Source: Adineta ricciae (taxonomy: Eukaryota > Rotifera > Eurotatoria > Adinetida > Adinetidae). Taken from it: a DNA stretch of 64,000 nt. The position numbers were made by a program, and so were the translations under genes. The notes under the pieces were generated by a model. It saw only the letters and a list, made by a program, of their open reading frames with translations, was not told the DNA's origin and made no database searches. This document shows positions 10,657 through 23,729 of the stretch, piece by piece (the stretch's first letter is position 1; the number at the start of each line of letters is the position of its first letter). The stretch lies in assembly GCA_905250025.1 (NCBI GenBank), contig CAJNOJ010000056.1, positions 372,001 to 436,000 on the forward strand, given 5' to 3'.

Positions 10657-13459
10657 TTAGGATGTTTTGTACATCTTGTTAATGCGATAGTCTGTGAAAA
10701 AAGCCCACAGAAATGCACAAAATGCCAAAATGAGAACACCGTTGTAATTACAAATACGTTTCCAAAACATATTCTCGGCAGCTAGTATCGGCATGCTTGT
10801 TACTGTAGTTGATTGACTACCTTGATCATTGGGCTGCTCAACGCCACAGATCCATGAAATCATTATTTTGAAATAGTATTTCGCGTCCTTGTTCGATGGA
10901 TCTATACTTAAACAGTATTGCTTTGTCGTTGAGAAAAAAACAGAAAAGTTACCGGCATAGAAAATAGTGAATCTTCTACCAGGACTATCAGTAGATGGAA
11001 TAGACACACTGGGCGGAGTATTTTTATCTTCGAATGATGTATCAGCTTTATGCCAACATCCTGGTTTGGTTGGTATTGGGGTTGGTTTTACAGGATTGTC
11101 CAAATCAAATATACTCAGACCGTGTAACTATGAAAGACAAGTCATATTGGTTCGTTTGAACTAAAATATTGTACGTACGCATTGATTTGGTATGGGTCGA
11201 GTGAGTAGACTGATGGTGATTGTTATTAAACAAGTTAAGACGAAAAGCACTATGGCAAAGTATAGAAAATGGAATTTAACTATTTCTGGACGCTGATCTG
11301 TGTGTGAAAGTACACACGGAGGAACAGCGTAAGAAAATTCCCAGATAAAGCGAATTAAACCGATAATTAAACCACAAATTAGTCCCCAAAACGCGCCCTA
11401 AAAGATAAAGAATGGAAGTATAGCCTAGTATTCATATTTTGTGCCCACAAACCTCTTCATTGACGCGTTTCCATAAGATAGCCAGTAGATAAATTGCACA
11501 AATAGGCGGAGCAAGAAAACTCTGTACAGCTCTAAAGAAGACAAATGGTTTGCTCTTATACAGAGAAAACAAAATCTTTCGTTTTACTGAATATAATCGA
11601 ATAGACGACCACCCTGAGCAAAGGAAATAATCGGAATCCAAAGAATCGAGATTCCAACAAGTATTAGCGTAAAAACTCTTCAATGAAAAAGAAACACCAT
11701 TCAACTAAGTTTCACGTCCGTCTTTTTTCCCGTTCTTAAATCATCGTTACCTGCCTACAATAAGTAGTTCCCACTGTGGTGCGTTCGTTCGGAAGCGTTG
11801 CCATATATCGATAGTGAAGATAGTTGAACTTGAATTAAATATCGATGTTAATGACGTCATTAATGCCGCAATCATACAAGCAAGCATTAAACCACGTAGA
11901 CCATTTGGCATTAGTTCAATGACAATCAATGGATAGGCTATGTCTGTACATGATGCTTCATTTCCGCAGATTTCTTTACATGTTTGCGGACTTGAACAAC
12001 CGATTTTATCTGAATTAATTATTTTTTTAGAGTAGAGTTTTGTAAGAGAGATAGTTCGACTACCTTGAAAAAGTATCCGCGCTACCATACCAGGAATAAT
12101 CATGAGAAAAAGAGGCAGAAACTTTAAATAGCTCGCAACGACACAGCCAGCACGAGCATGAGTTAAATTTTTTGCAGCCAGTGCGCGTTGAACGATCACT
12201 TGATCACTACAAGTCGAACTGAAGACCTCGCACCCATCGTCCTGCATGTTGAACTCACCTGCACCAATACCAAATACTTAAAATAGTCATGCCAAAAATG
12301 CCCACCCAAGGCGGACCATTGTCAGAATTAAGTGGTCGAATCACACTGAAATAGTCTTCCGGTGGCATTCCACAAAGTGTACTGTTGTATAATGTCGTAT
12401 CAGCAACCGAATAAGGATAAAGGTCCTTGATACTTTGTAAACCCCCAACTCGAATATAGCTTATAATCATGAGAATAAATGCGGCAATGACCATGATAAT
12501 AGTTTGAATAAAATCAGTCCAAATCACAGCCGACAATCCCCCTAGAAGAGAATATTTGTCTTCCGAAATACCTACCCAACTAAACAACTTGGTTAACTAA
12601 CCGCCAATTGTGAAAAGCGCAGCAAGTGCTACAAGAGCAATAACTGACACATACATATTCCAACCCAATGCTTGATTAAGAAAAATAGCGCCCGAATAGA
12701 GGTCAACGGATATCTTCGTAAATATCGAAAGTATCAAAGCAAGAACCGTTTGATAAAATCGAATTCGATCGCCACCGAATCTTTTCTTCAGAAATTCGGG
12801 CATAGTGTAGACCTATTTTTATCAATATACTTCATCATATGGTTACGCTTCGACTATGGCTCACATCAGCTTTGATGTAGACAGGTAAGAAAACCCATCC
12901 GAGTATTATCAATACGTAGCTCGCCTAGGAATCGTCTTCGTTAAGCTTAAATTTTGTCATATGAAATGTTCAACAACTTACATTTAATTCGAATCCCGCA
13001 ACACCAATCCCATTACTAGCACCACTACCTAACGACAGCAGAAGAATATAGATCAAACGGTTGAACTTCTAGCGTACCTGCCAGACCAATGAAATGTCCA
13101 CTCCCAATATTACTGGCAAACAGAGATGCTCCCACCTACAATTTTTCATTGCATATTTACACAGCGATTAATCGAACCGATGTCTTACTGGTAAGAATGA
13201 CATACTTCGTCCGGCGAGAAAATATCCCTCTAGACAAAGAGAAATACTTATCGACGAAATCGATAATGATCAAGAATGACTACCGACCAACACTGCCACG
13301 ATTTTTACACGACGACTAGAATTTCAGAGTTGATTTTGTTTCATTTAACAATAGAACTAAACATACCCACACGCCGAATCCGATTACAATTGCAAAATAC
13401 ACGACTAAGACCAATACATCTGCCCAATGAAGAGAAAAACTATTGATCGCAGTCACCAT
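10657..13459 (-). CDS. Sodium/sugar cotransporter, SGLT type, copy 1
   Basis: About 14 short exons read from [15 protein letters not shown] at 13459 to the TAA at 10657. SLC5/SGLT signatures appear in order: [141 protein letters not shown] and a C-terminal membrane helix ([13 protein letters not shown]). The residues that contact sugar in human SGLT1, by my recollection Asn78, His83, Glu102, Tyr290/Trp291, Lys321 and Gln457, all have identical counterparts. Known: plasma-membrane Na+-driven uptake of glucose or related polyols. Inference: glucose or galactose is the likely substrate. The exon join at TGC AG / TGATCAAG is preferred because it restores the family motif exactly. Confidence 0.85.
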
Positions 13460-13710
13460 CTTCAAGTCAAAGAATCGCAATCTCTACTCAGACATACATA
13501 TTTTCGTTCGAATATATCTTACCCTTTTGCCAGCGAAGTCTTCTGGCAACATTTGCAAATATCAGCCATAACTAAGCCATTGTAAATTTCTGTCTACATA
13601 AATTACGCATATCTAAAAGGTTATCCTTCATCCTTGTTTTTATTCACAAACATACAATCAAAACGGCGAGTACAACAAAAATAAACTTTATTGTATTGTC
13701 GATTTCCAAA

Positions 13711-14667
13711 TTACTCTATTGCTTCATTCGGTAATCCCATAAATGTGCCTGGAGCACAGATCTGATCAACAGATCGTTGACGAATTCGTTTGATATTCTC
13801 TTGAGTAATACGAAACCGTTCCGTTAGTTCCTGAATCTCATTTCTTACACGTTGTCGAGCACTTTTTATCTTTGCTAAAGTTTCGGATTTCTGCAGTGCA
13901 TCTAAACAATGAACGATGAGAAATCACAAATACCATTCTTGATGCTTACATTCTTTTTCGTCTGCAGGTGATGGATTAGCCTTCGAACATATAAGTAAAC
14001 GAGCTAACTGTTCAGATGGTTCATGGAAGACCTATTTTGAATCACGAGAAGAGACGATCTTGCGTTTTAGAACCATGCGAATGAGAAGAACTTTACCAAT
14101 TCATCGTAGAATTCATTCACTAACGCTTCTTTCCCAGTCACAACATCTGGCTCAGCTGAGAATAACTTCAAATGATGATAGAAGATTACCTAGGAGAAAA
14201 GACGAATACTAGTCAAATTCTTTGATGAAGACGCATTTTTCGTACCGGTTTTTCATTCGGATCCACAAAATAGAGAGTTATTTGTGTTTCGAATTCGCCC
14301 CAACCACTTTCTTCGATTTCAAATGGTGCATGGGTGACAACTACACGAAAGAATCTAATCTGATTGTAGAAACGCGACTCGAGTATCATTGAAATCGTTA
14401 CCACGAATATTATTCGTATATGTTTCGTGCAGACGAAATTGTACACGACTTATGTACGTAGAAAGATCTTCTTGATAGAATGATCGAACATACAACGTCC
14501 ATTTATGTGTATGCCCATCAGAATCCCTTTTCGTACCGAAATGTTTCGCTGTATTTCCGTACAAGATAGGTTTAACAAAGACAGCTGGTGTGCGCTACAA
14601 ATGAAAAGTCTCATTTAGGTTGATTTGTTATTAGAAATCATACTGGTTCGATGGTAATCGATGACAT
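13711..14667 (-). CDS. YEATS4: YEATS domain chromatin reader, GAS41/YEATS4, copy 1
   Basis: The start MSSITIEP lies at 14667 and the stop at 13711. After the first intron the N-terminal YEATS domain reads [48 protein letters not shown], then EESGWGEFE and [10 protein letters not shown]. The acyl-lysine pocket residues of GAS41 (the His of GHTH, HExY, and Trp/Phe of GWGEF) are conserved. The C-terminal part has NEFYDELVF and a coiled coil ([19 protein letters not shown]), as in GAS41, which mediates dimerisation and complex assembly. Known: GAS41 reads acetylated histone H3 in the SRCAP and TIP60/p400 complexes and promotes H2A.Z deposition. The length of about 230 residues fits the family. 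It is transcribed in the same direction as the adjacent SGLT gene. Confidence 0.85.
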
Positions 14668-14912
14668 CGATACTTTGTTGATTACTTTAATGAAACTTCT
14701 GTTCTTCTCAATTTGAAAATGACGAGTCAAATCGTATTGGTTTGACGTGTATACCTAATGAAGTGAAATTTCACTAGATGACACAAGTGAGCACAGCGAG
14801 CGCTCTGCTTTGCAAGGGACGGCCGTATGTACCATCCCTGATATACGAAAACAAAACAAGATCACTTCTTCTGCATGTATAACGGGCGCGGCAGACTAAA
14901 TGGTGATCTCAG

Positions 14913-14913
14913 N
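14913..14913. other. Single ambiguous base (N) at the tandem-repeat junction
   Basis: The only N in the window lies exactly between the two 4.64-kb units. Left of it the sequence is the end of unit 1; right of it the start of unit 2. Unit 2 at the equivalent end (19551-19555, ctcag) continues into unique sequence. Confidence 0.95.
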
Positions 14914-15298
14914 ATATATCGCAACAGAAAACAAAGACTATAATCATAGTATCTTCATTCTTTCTTATTAAATGGCCTGGCTACATGTAAATGGTGATCT
15001 CTCGTCGACTGATAAAGCTTTCGAACGATCGATCAGAACTAACGATAGCAAAGTACATGTTTATATGCATGGATGACTATGACAATGATTTCTAGGGGTA
15101 GAATCGGTATCTACTTTTCTCTATTAACAATCGGATGTTTATAAGAACCATCAAGACATGTTAGCTGATTTTGTCATGTACAATATCATGTTGACGTCAT
15201 GTTCGATAGGAGACAGTATTAGAAACTATCGTTCTTTGATGGAATGAATGGAGAATCAAGTCATGGAAAGCGTTTATTAAGTTAGTCAGTTTTAAACT

Positions 15299-18102
15299 TT
15301 AGGATGCTTTGTACATCTTGTTAATGCGATAGTCTGTGAAAAAAGCCCAAAGAAATGCACAAAATGCTAGAATGAGAACACCGTTGTAATTACAAATACG
15401 TTTCCAAAACATATTCTCGGCAGCTAGTAGCGGTATGCTTGTTATGGTAGTTGTTTGACCGTTTTGATCGTTGGGCTGCTCAACGCCACAGATCCATGAG
15501 ATCATTATTTTAAAATAGTATTTCGCATCCTTATTCGACGGATCTACACTTAAACAGGATTGCGTTATCATTGAAAAGAAAACAGAAGAAAAGTTACCAG
15601 CATAGAAAATAGTGAATCTTCTTCCAGGGCCATCAGTAGATGGAATAGATACGCTGGGTGGAGTATTTTTATCTTCGAATGATGTATCAGCTTTATGCCA
15701 ACATCCTGGTTTGGTTGGTATTGGGGTCGGTTTCACAGGATTGTCCAAATCAAATATATTTAGACCGTGTAACTATGAAAGTCAAGTCGTATTGGTTCGT
15801 TGGAACAAGAAAATTGTACGTACGCATTGACTTGGTATGGGTCGAGTGAGTAGACTGATGGTGATTGTTATTAAGCAAGTTAACACGAAGAGCACTATAG
15901 CAAAGTATAGAAAATGGAATTTAACTGCTTCTGGACGCTGATCTGTGTGTGAAAGTACACATGGAGGAACTGTGTACGAAAATTCCCAGATAAAACGAAT
16001 TAAACCGATGATTAAACCGCAAATCAGTCCCCAAAACGCGCCCTAAAAGATAAAGAATGGAAGTATAGCATAGTATTCCTATTCTGTGTCCACAAACCTC
16101 TTCATTGACGCGTTTCCATAAGATAGCCAGTAGATAAATTGCACAAATAGGCGGAGCAAGAAAACTCTGTACAGCTCTAAAGAAGACAAATGGTTTGCTT
16201 TTAGACAGAGAAAACAAAATCTTTCGTTTTACTGAATATAATCGAATAGACGACCACCCTGAGCAAAGGAAATAATCGGAATCCAAAGAATCGAGATTCC
16301 AACAAGTATTAACGTAAAAACTCTTCAATAAAAAAAACACCAGTCAACCAAGTTTCACATTCGTCTTTTTTCCATTTCTAGATCATCGTTACCTGCCTAC
16401 AATAAGTAGTTCCCACTGTGGTGCATTCGTTCGGAAGCGTTGCCATATATCGATAGTAAAAATAGTTGAACTTGAATTAAATATCGATGTTAATGACGTC
16501 ATTAATGCCGCAATCATACAAGCAAGCATTAAACCACGTAGACCATTTGGCATTAGTTCAATGACAATCAATGGATAGGCTATGTCTGTACATGATGCTT
16601 CATTCCCACAGATTTCTTTACATGTTTGTGGACTTGAACAACCGATTTTATCTAGATTGATTATTTCTTTTACAGTAGAGTTTTGTAAGAGAGATAGTTC
16701 GACTACCTTGAAAAAGTATTCGCGCTACCATACCAGGAATAATCATGAGAAAAAGAGGCAGAAACTTTAAATAGCTCGCAACGATACAGCCAGCACGAGC
16801 ATGAGTTAAATTTTTTGCTGCCAGGGCGCGTTGAACGATCACTTGATCACTACAAGTCGAACTGAAGACCTCGCATCCATCGTCCTGCATGTTGAACTCA
16901 CCTGCACCAATACCAAATACTTAAAATAGTCATGCCAAAAATGCCCACCCAAGGCGGACCATTGTCAGAATTAAGTGGTCGAATCACACTGAAATAGTCT
17001 TCCGGTGGCATTCCACAAAGTGTACTGTTGTATAATGTCGTATCAGCAACCGAATAAGGATAAAGGTCCTTGATACTTTGTAAACCCCCAACTCGAATAT
17101 AGCTTATAATCATGAGAATAAATGCGGCAATGACCATGATAATAGTTTGAATAAAATCAGTCCAAATCACAGCCGACAATCCCCCTAGAAGAGAATATTT
17201 GCCTTCCGAGATACCTACCCAACTAAACAACTTGGTTAACTAACCGCCAATTGTGAAAAGCGCAGCAAGTGCTACTAGAGCAATAACTGACACATACATA
17301 TTCCAACCCAATGCTTGATTAAGAAAAATAGCGCCCGAATAGAGATCAACAGATATCTTTGTAAATATCGAAAGTATCAAAGCAAGAATCGTTTGATAAA
17401 ATCGAATTCGATCGCCACCGAATCTTTTCTTCAGAAATTCGGGCATAGTATAGACCTATTTTTATCAATATACTTCATCATATGGTTACGCCTCGACTAT
17501 GGCTCACATCAGCTTTGATATAGACAGGTAAGAAAACCCATCCGAGTATTATCAACACGTAGCTCGCCTATGAATCGTCTTCGTTAAGCTTAAATTTTCT
17601 CATAGGAAATGTTCAACAGCTTACATTTAATTCGAATCCCGCAACACCAATTCCATTACTAGCTCCACTACCTAACGACAGCAGAAGAATATAGATCAAA
17701 CGATTGAACTTCAAGCGTACCTGCCAGACCAATGAAATGTCCACTCCCAATATTACTGGCAAACAGAGATGCTCCCACCTACAACCTTTCATTGCATATT
17801 TACACAGTGATTAATCGAATCGATGTCTTACAGGTAAGAATGACATACTTCGTCCGGCGAGAAAATAACCCTCTAGACGAAGAGAAATACCTATTGCCGA
17901 AATCGATAATGATCAAGAATGACTACCGACCAACACTGCCACGATTTTTACATGATGACTAGAATTTCAGAGATGATTTTGTTTCGTTTAACAATAGAAC
18001 TAAACATACCCACACGCCGAATCCGATTACAATTGCAAAATACACGACTAAGACCAATATGTCTGCCCAATGAAGAGAAAAACTATTGATCGCAGTCACC
18101 AT
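15299..18102 (-). CDS. Sodium/sugar cotransporter, SGLT type, copy 2
   Basis: Same exon layout and motifs as copy 1, from [15 protein letters not shown] at 18102 to the TAA at 15299. No frame-breaking change was seen. Visible differences include a Glu-Asp-Lys to Glu-Gly-Lys change (GISEGKYS) and a 3-bp insertion in the last exon (GNFSSVFFS instead of GNFSVFFS), followed by altered residues. Splice sites are conserved although the introns have drifted; for example, the intron after ARILFQ differs in length and sequence. All the predicted sugar-contact residues are retained, so both copies should encode functional transporters of the same specificity. If the tandem arrangement is an assembly error, this is the allele of copy 1 rather than a second locus. 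Confidence 0.85.
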
Positions 18103-18353
18103 CTTCAAGTCAAAGAATCGCAATCTCTACTCAGACCTTCATATTTTCGTTCGAATATATCTTACCCTTTTGCTAGCGAAGTCTTCTGTTAACATTCGTA
18201 AATATCAGACATAACTAATCAATTGTAAATTTCTGTCTGCATAAATGACGCATATGTAAAAGGTTATTTTTCATCCTTGTTTTTATTCACAAACATACAA
18301 TCAAAATGGCGAGTACATAAAAAACAAACTGTACTGTATGGTCGATTTCCAAA

Positions 18354-19310
18354 TCACTCTATCGCTTCATTCAGTAATCCTATAAATGTACCCGGAACAC
18401 AGATCTGATCAACAGATCGTTGACGAATTCGTTTGATATTCTCTTGAGTAATACGAAGCCGTTCCGTTAGTTCCTGAATCTCATTTTTTACACGTTGTCG
18501 AGCAGTTTTTATCTTTGCTAAAGTTTCGGATTTCTGCAGTGCATCTAAAGAATGAACGATGAGAAATAGCAAACACCATTCTTGATGCTTACATTCTTTT
18601 TCGTCTACAGGTGATGGATTGGCCTTCGAACATATAAGCAAACGAGCTAACTGTTCAGATGGTTCATGGAAGACCTATTTTGAATCACGAGAAGAGACGA
18701 TTTTGCGTTTTAGAATCATGCGAATGAGAAGATCTTTACTAATTCATCGTAGAATTCATTCACTAACGCTTCTTTTCCGGTCACAACATCTGGCTCAGTT
18801 GAGAATAACTTCAAATGATGATAGAAGATTACCTAGGAGAAAAGACGAATACTAGTCAAATTCTTCGACGAAGAGACATTTTTCGTACCGGTTTTTCATT
18901 CGGATCCACAAAATAGAGAGTTATTTGTGTTTCGAATTCACCCCAACCGCTTTCTTCAATTTCAAATGGTGCATGAGTGACAACTACACGAAAGAATCTA
19001 ATCTGATTGTACAAACGCGACTCGAGTATCATTGAAATCGTTACCACGAATATTATTCGTATATGTTTCGTGTAGACGAAATTGCACACGACTTATATAC
19101 GTAGAAAGATCTTCTTGATAGAATGATCGAACATACAACGTCCATTTATGTGTATGCCCATCAGAATCCCTTTTCGTACCGAAATGTTTCGCTGTGTTTC
19201 CGTACAAGATAGGTTTAACAAAAACAGCTGGTGTATGCTACAAATGGCAAGTCTCATTTAGGTTGATTAGTTATTAGAAATCATACTGGTTCGATGGTAA
19301 TCGATGACAT
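18354..19310 (-). CDS. YEATS4: YEATS domain chromatin reader, GAS41/YEATS4, copy 2
   Basis: The sequence is near-identical to copy 1, from MSSITIEP at 19310 to the stop at 18354. The YEATS domain ([32 protein letters not shown]) and the coiled-coil tail ([18 protein letters not shown]) are intact. Changes are mostly silent or conservative, for example in the [12 protein letters not shown] tail. Its role would be the same as copy 1: acetyl-H3 reading in SRCAP/TIP60-type complexes. The downstream SGLT copy again follows in the same direction. Confidence 0.85.
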
Positions 19311-19555
19311 TGAGACTTTGTTGATTATTTTAAAGAAACTTCTGTTCTTCTCAATTTGAAAATGACGAGTCAAATCGTATTGGTTTGACGTGTATACCTA
19401 ATGAAGTGAAATTTCACTAGATGACACAAGTGAGCACAGCGAGCGCTCTGCTTTGCAAGGGACGGCCGTATGTACCATCCCTGATATACGAAAACAAAAC
19501 AAGATCACTTCTTCTGCATGTATAACGGGCGCGGCAGACTAAATGGTGATCTCAG

Positions 19556-20107
19556 TATTTCGGCTAGTTTTTTTTTTGGTTTAGCCCTATCGACCTGATT
19601 CTTTTAGCAAGAGATGCGTCGTTAACTTCTCTACAGTTCTATTCTTAGACATACTTTTAAAATCAGTTGTTGAAAAAGCTAGAAAGAGACATCAAATCGA
19701 AGACACGTGATGGAAGTTAGCGACATATTCGACTATTTCCTGCTGACATTCGCCTACTGCTATAATTGTTTGTAAATGAAGATTTTGTACAACTGTAAGT
19801 TACGAAAATCGTTATTAGAACAGTAGAGTTTTTCCTAAAAGAGACTGTTTAAAGCATTAGACGGTCACTGTTTGTATAATGGCTTTGTTACATCTTGGTA
19901 CAGCTTGTCGAAATATTTTAGTTACTGTATTGATCAAATTGAAAAAATAGATGTTATGACATTTTTCTGCTAATTTTTAGCAAGGAATACGAAGAGAATG
20001 TATCCAATTGAATCAGATTTAGATTTAATTCTAAACAGTTGGTTCAACAAACTCATTTCTTTTTTTAAATAATATTTAATGTATAAATAAGTCTAAGCAT
20101 GAATGAA
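19556..20107. other. Intergenic, unique sequence after the tandem repeat
   Basis: There is no open frame of note in this 550-bp stretch. It joins the end of repeat unit 2 to the 3' end of the F-box gene. Confidence 0.5.
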
Positions 20108-22948
20108 TTATTTTGTTAACGAGGAATTTCTATGTATTCGTTCGATCCATAGAGCAATATGATTGTCGCATACAAATTGATGAACAACGATAATCGATGA
20201 TGGTTGAACAATTGACATTATTTGATTACATATATTCATTTCAGTTGTTTCATTTTCCTTTTCAATAAAATCAAAGCGTACGCATGTTAAACGGTGTTGA
20301 TCAGTATGAGTAAGAATAAAGCCAATCCATTGATCGATATTTTCCCATGATGAGCCAACATCTTTGCAGCACCTCAAACGTAAACATTTTAATTGTGGAA
20401 AACGATCTTTATCAATGATATATGAAAGAAATAAATGATAAACTTCTTCATTCATTTGTCTATTAATTAAGGAAGAACAATCAATATGTAATCGTTGAAG
20501 ACGTTGAAAAAAAGAACAAAGATGTGGATTATTCGTATAATTAGTAAGCCAATATTTGAATTCTGTCAAACATATTTCTAAGCAAATAACATTTGGAAGT
20601 ATTTGAAGCCAAGAGACTAATTCTGTAGAAAAAAAAGGAAAACCATTCACATTTAAATGTCCAACAAATCGGCAATATACCAATCAACTGTGGAGTTTCA
20701 CCATGAAAATTTTAAAATCTCAAAGGTACTTCATCAAAGAATATTCTCAATTATCAAACATTGCACCAAACTGTTTTCTTTTTTCAGTTCTTGAGGGTGT
20801 ATAGGATTTCAAATTTCTGTTCTTATACACTTCGACACTCTTTTTCAGATCATGATCCACATGAAGATTCTTTAGGAAAGTCTCAAATTGTGAAATAATA
20901 TGAACTTCGACTTAAATCTATTACTGTTCGTAATAATTTCTCGAATCTTTCAGCAAAAGGTCGTTTCATTCTTAATCTACTAAATAAAATAGTGATTCAT
21001 CTGTTGATGTCTTAGTGAGTGGAAATCTTGTTTGGCGATTGATACAGTCAACAACAGACTTTAATCAAAATCATATTGTTTTATGCAACATAAGCCTTCA
21101 TTATGTAATATCTTCGATACTTTTATAATGATATAATTTTACAATGACATTAGTATAGAACTACATGAACGGTAATGCGTCTGAAGTTAAAATATCGACA
21201 AAAAAGAAAATAAATTTACCTTGAAGATTATTATTACTATTTGTATCAATTGAATAAAAGAATTCGAGTGCATTAAAATGTGTTAATTGAGTGTGATTTA
21301 CTAGATTTTCTGGCATAGTTCCTCTCCTTTGTGATAATATTAATGTTTTACCTACATGACAAAAGAATGAATAATAATAGATGAAAGAAACAGTCTCGAA
21401 TAATTAACCTTGACTCGATGGGCAATGCAAAGTTGGGATAAATAATGATGGTAACGTTTGATCTTTATCAAATAGTAAAAATAAGCGGTGCATTCCAAAC
21501 CAAAGAGTTGCAAGTTTTTGAGATAAATTTTCTGATCTGGGATTTTCTTCTAGATCAGTATTAAATTCTATATTCATTAGATTGGTCGAATGAATTAAAT
21601 TCTTATCACTGAAAGTATATGGGAGAGAAAACATTTGTATTCGACCACACATGTGTTCGAAATCCACGCACACTCGTTTACAACCAAAAGGTCCATTGAG
21701 CCAGAAAGGTGTAGTAAACGTTTTTGTAAAGTTATGAACGATAACTTCATCAGCTTTTTCGAACATTTGTATTTCAATAGCGAAATGAAACGATCGAAGA
21801 TGTATCAATTTTCGACAAAGAACACTTAGAGAATAGCCATTATAATTTAGCTCAGGTTCATTTTCACATCGATGATACATTGATATGGATAAATATTCAA
21901 GCGATTGAAGAAATTTTAACAGAAGATTTTCCAAAACATAACAACCTCGTCCACGTACATCCAATGACCTTTGAATAGAGTAAAACAACATTTTAAAAAA
22001 AGCAATTATTTCCAAAATCCTAATATTACCGAAGTTTCACAGTATGAAGTTCAATCGGATAATTCATAGTTGTTAGCAAATGTTCGTCAAGATCATTTTT
22101 TGCTTCAATACGATCGCTAATATGAACATCTTTAGAAATGAAAAAAAAAGACAATTCAAAAGAACCTTTTAAATAGTGTAAAACCTACCAAGCCATTGAA
22201 GTTTGGGAAGATAATGAAGTAATACAAATACTGTTGATAAATTCAAAATATTGATCCTAAGATCAAGAAGTGATTGATGAAATTGATAATTGTTAATCAA
22301 TGTATGATGATAAGAAAGTTCAAAACCACTTTCACCTAACGTATTTTCGAAATGATACTTTTGTAGACTAATGGAGCACTGAAATAACCAATCAAAAAAT
22401 GATTTCGAATGGTGAGTTTGATAGGAACAAGTTCTCCATTTTAATGTGCGTAAACTTGACCCACAAGCAATACCATATAGAAATATATCTCGACAATTTT
22501 CATCCATTGTTATATTCTGAAAAACAATCAAAGTATTTAATTGAGGAAATAATGATTCCACATTTTTCTTCTTCAATGACTTCATCATACGAAGTAAAGT
22601 TAATGAATTATTGTTCTGATTATCTTTTCTTATAAAAGAATTTTTCATAAAGAACTTTGTCACTTCATCGGCTAATATGGTCATTTGAGGACATCGATAT
22701 GGATTACCTATTTTTAAAGTAGTTAAATTTAAACGCCATCCATCTTTCATTATTATTTCATGAGAAAAATGACGAAAGATTGATAATGAACAATAACGTA
22801 AATCTAATTCTTTATAAAGACCACAAAATTTGAATAACATACAATCAATTCTTGCGTTAAGATTGGAAAAACTATAAATAACATCTGTCTTTGTTAAGTG
22901 ATCCCAAATGCACAAGAACAGATCATTTGATATACCTTCTAATTTCAT
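20108..22948 (-). CDS. Divergent F-box protein of the bdelloid-expanded type (3' half uncertain)
   Basis: The first exon (22948 to about 22186) begins MKLEGISNDLFLCIWDHLTKTDVIYSF, a typical F-box (L..L....L..I...L...D). A leucine-rich, irregular body follows. Exon joins at about 22185/22127, 22028/21969, 21409/21353 and 21220 keep the frame and give segments such as LEYLSISMYH and LATLWFGMHRLF. The last open stretch (20623-20108) contains LQILPNVICLEICL. Between 21219 and about 20625 several open pieces in different frames (for example one containing LKNLHVDHDLKKS) could not be joined confidently. Known: F-box proteins recruit substrates to SCF ubiquitin ligases; bdelloids carry many divergent ones. 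Inference: an active or recently decaying family member. The disorder of the 3' half leaves both options open. Confidence 0.55.
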
Positions 22949-23729
22949 ATTGTTTAATCACTAAATGCTGCAAACTATATGTTTAAGTTGATATTATAAT
23001 GTTTTATTAATTTCATCTTTAAAGGCAATAAATGAAACGAATTCCTATGTATGACCCCTTTCACACCAGAAAAGTTAGTCCCGAATTAACCACAATACAA
23101 TTCGCCTTGCTATGTAAAAGGGCCAATCATGTTTCTTAATTCAACATTATTTTTTCGGTGTGATAGACCCTTATGTGACCGGTGTGATCTGAATAGAACA
23201 ATGAATACAACTCATCATACCTGTTGACCAATGAAATAATTGCACTCATTATTATCACGTTGTGTTTAACATGACCATTTCTTTAGAGATCAAACAGACA
23301 GAAAAGTAAATTATCTTAATTTGATTTAACATAAAGATTCGCCTACACCAATTGCTCAAATCACCAATGAGCGTGATGGAAAATGCATAAAAGACGATAT
23401 TAATTTTCACCGATCCACAATGGGTACAACGAAAGAAATATTTATATAGATGGCGGCTAGCATGTTCGTCCGATCGTGATCGAAGATGTTGAGGGGTGAG
23501 TGTGAGGGTGAGCATGGGTTTAGCGAAATCGCAGTTTTATCTTTGCACAAGTTATTTCACTTCAGTATGAATATCAATATCCAAACACTTCGAAATAGTA
23601 ATAATGTTTTGAAATTACTTAAAACATATGAAAACACGCCGAGTTTCTGTAAGATATGAAAGTATTGCTGATAACTTTTTTGAGTTTGTTATATAAAATC
23701 TTAGATAAATAATAACATGTTATGAAAAG
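22949..23729. other. Intergenic; possible short inverted-repeat element
   Basis: No gene was seen. Around 23056-23172 an imperfect inverted repeat (gacccctttcacaccagaaa versus ttttttcggtgtgatagacc) brackets about 95 bp and could be a decayed MITE. Confidence 0.35.

Larger units (their letters stand above)
10273..14912. repeat. Tandem segmental repeat, unit 1 (SGLT + YEATS4)
   Basis: This 4640-bp segment matches 14914-19555 along its whole length in the same orientation. It starts at atatatcgcaacagaaaac and ends at aaatggtgatctcag. Exons differ at very few bases (for example one residue changes in the exon at 12255-12587), while introns and the intergenic parts carry more substitutions and small indels. 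By eye the divergence is a few per cent. Both genes in it appear intact. The unit ends directly at the ambiguous base 14913, which makes an assembly origin possible. Confidence 0.9.
14914..19555. repeat. Tandem segmental repeat, unit 2 (SGLT + YEATS4)
   Basis: This 4642-bp segment is the second copy of 10273-14912, starting at atatatcgcaacag and ending at aaatggtgatctcag before unique sequence. The first 385 bp copy the upstream region of peroxidase B, and then follow complete copies of the SGLT and YEATS4 genes. Small differences from unit 1 occur throughout, so it is not an exact re-reading of one sequence. Confidence 0.9.

Noticed and set aside
12240..12260. Extra coding segment (residues SSTC) in the SGLT gene before SDQVIVQR
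   Set aside because: An alternative acceptor would insert it, but using the acceptor at ttgtag restores the family motif [13 protein letters not shown] exactly.
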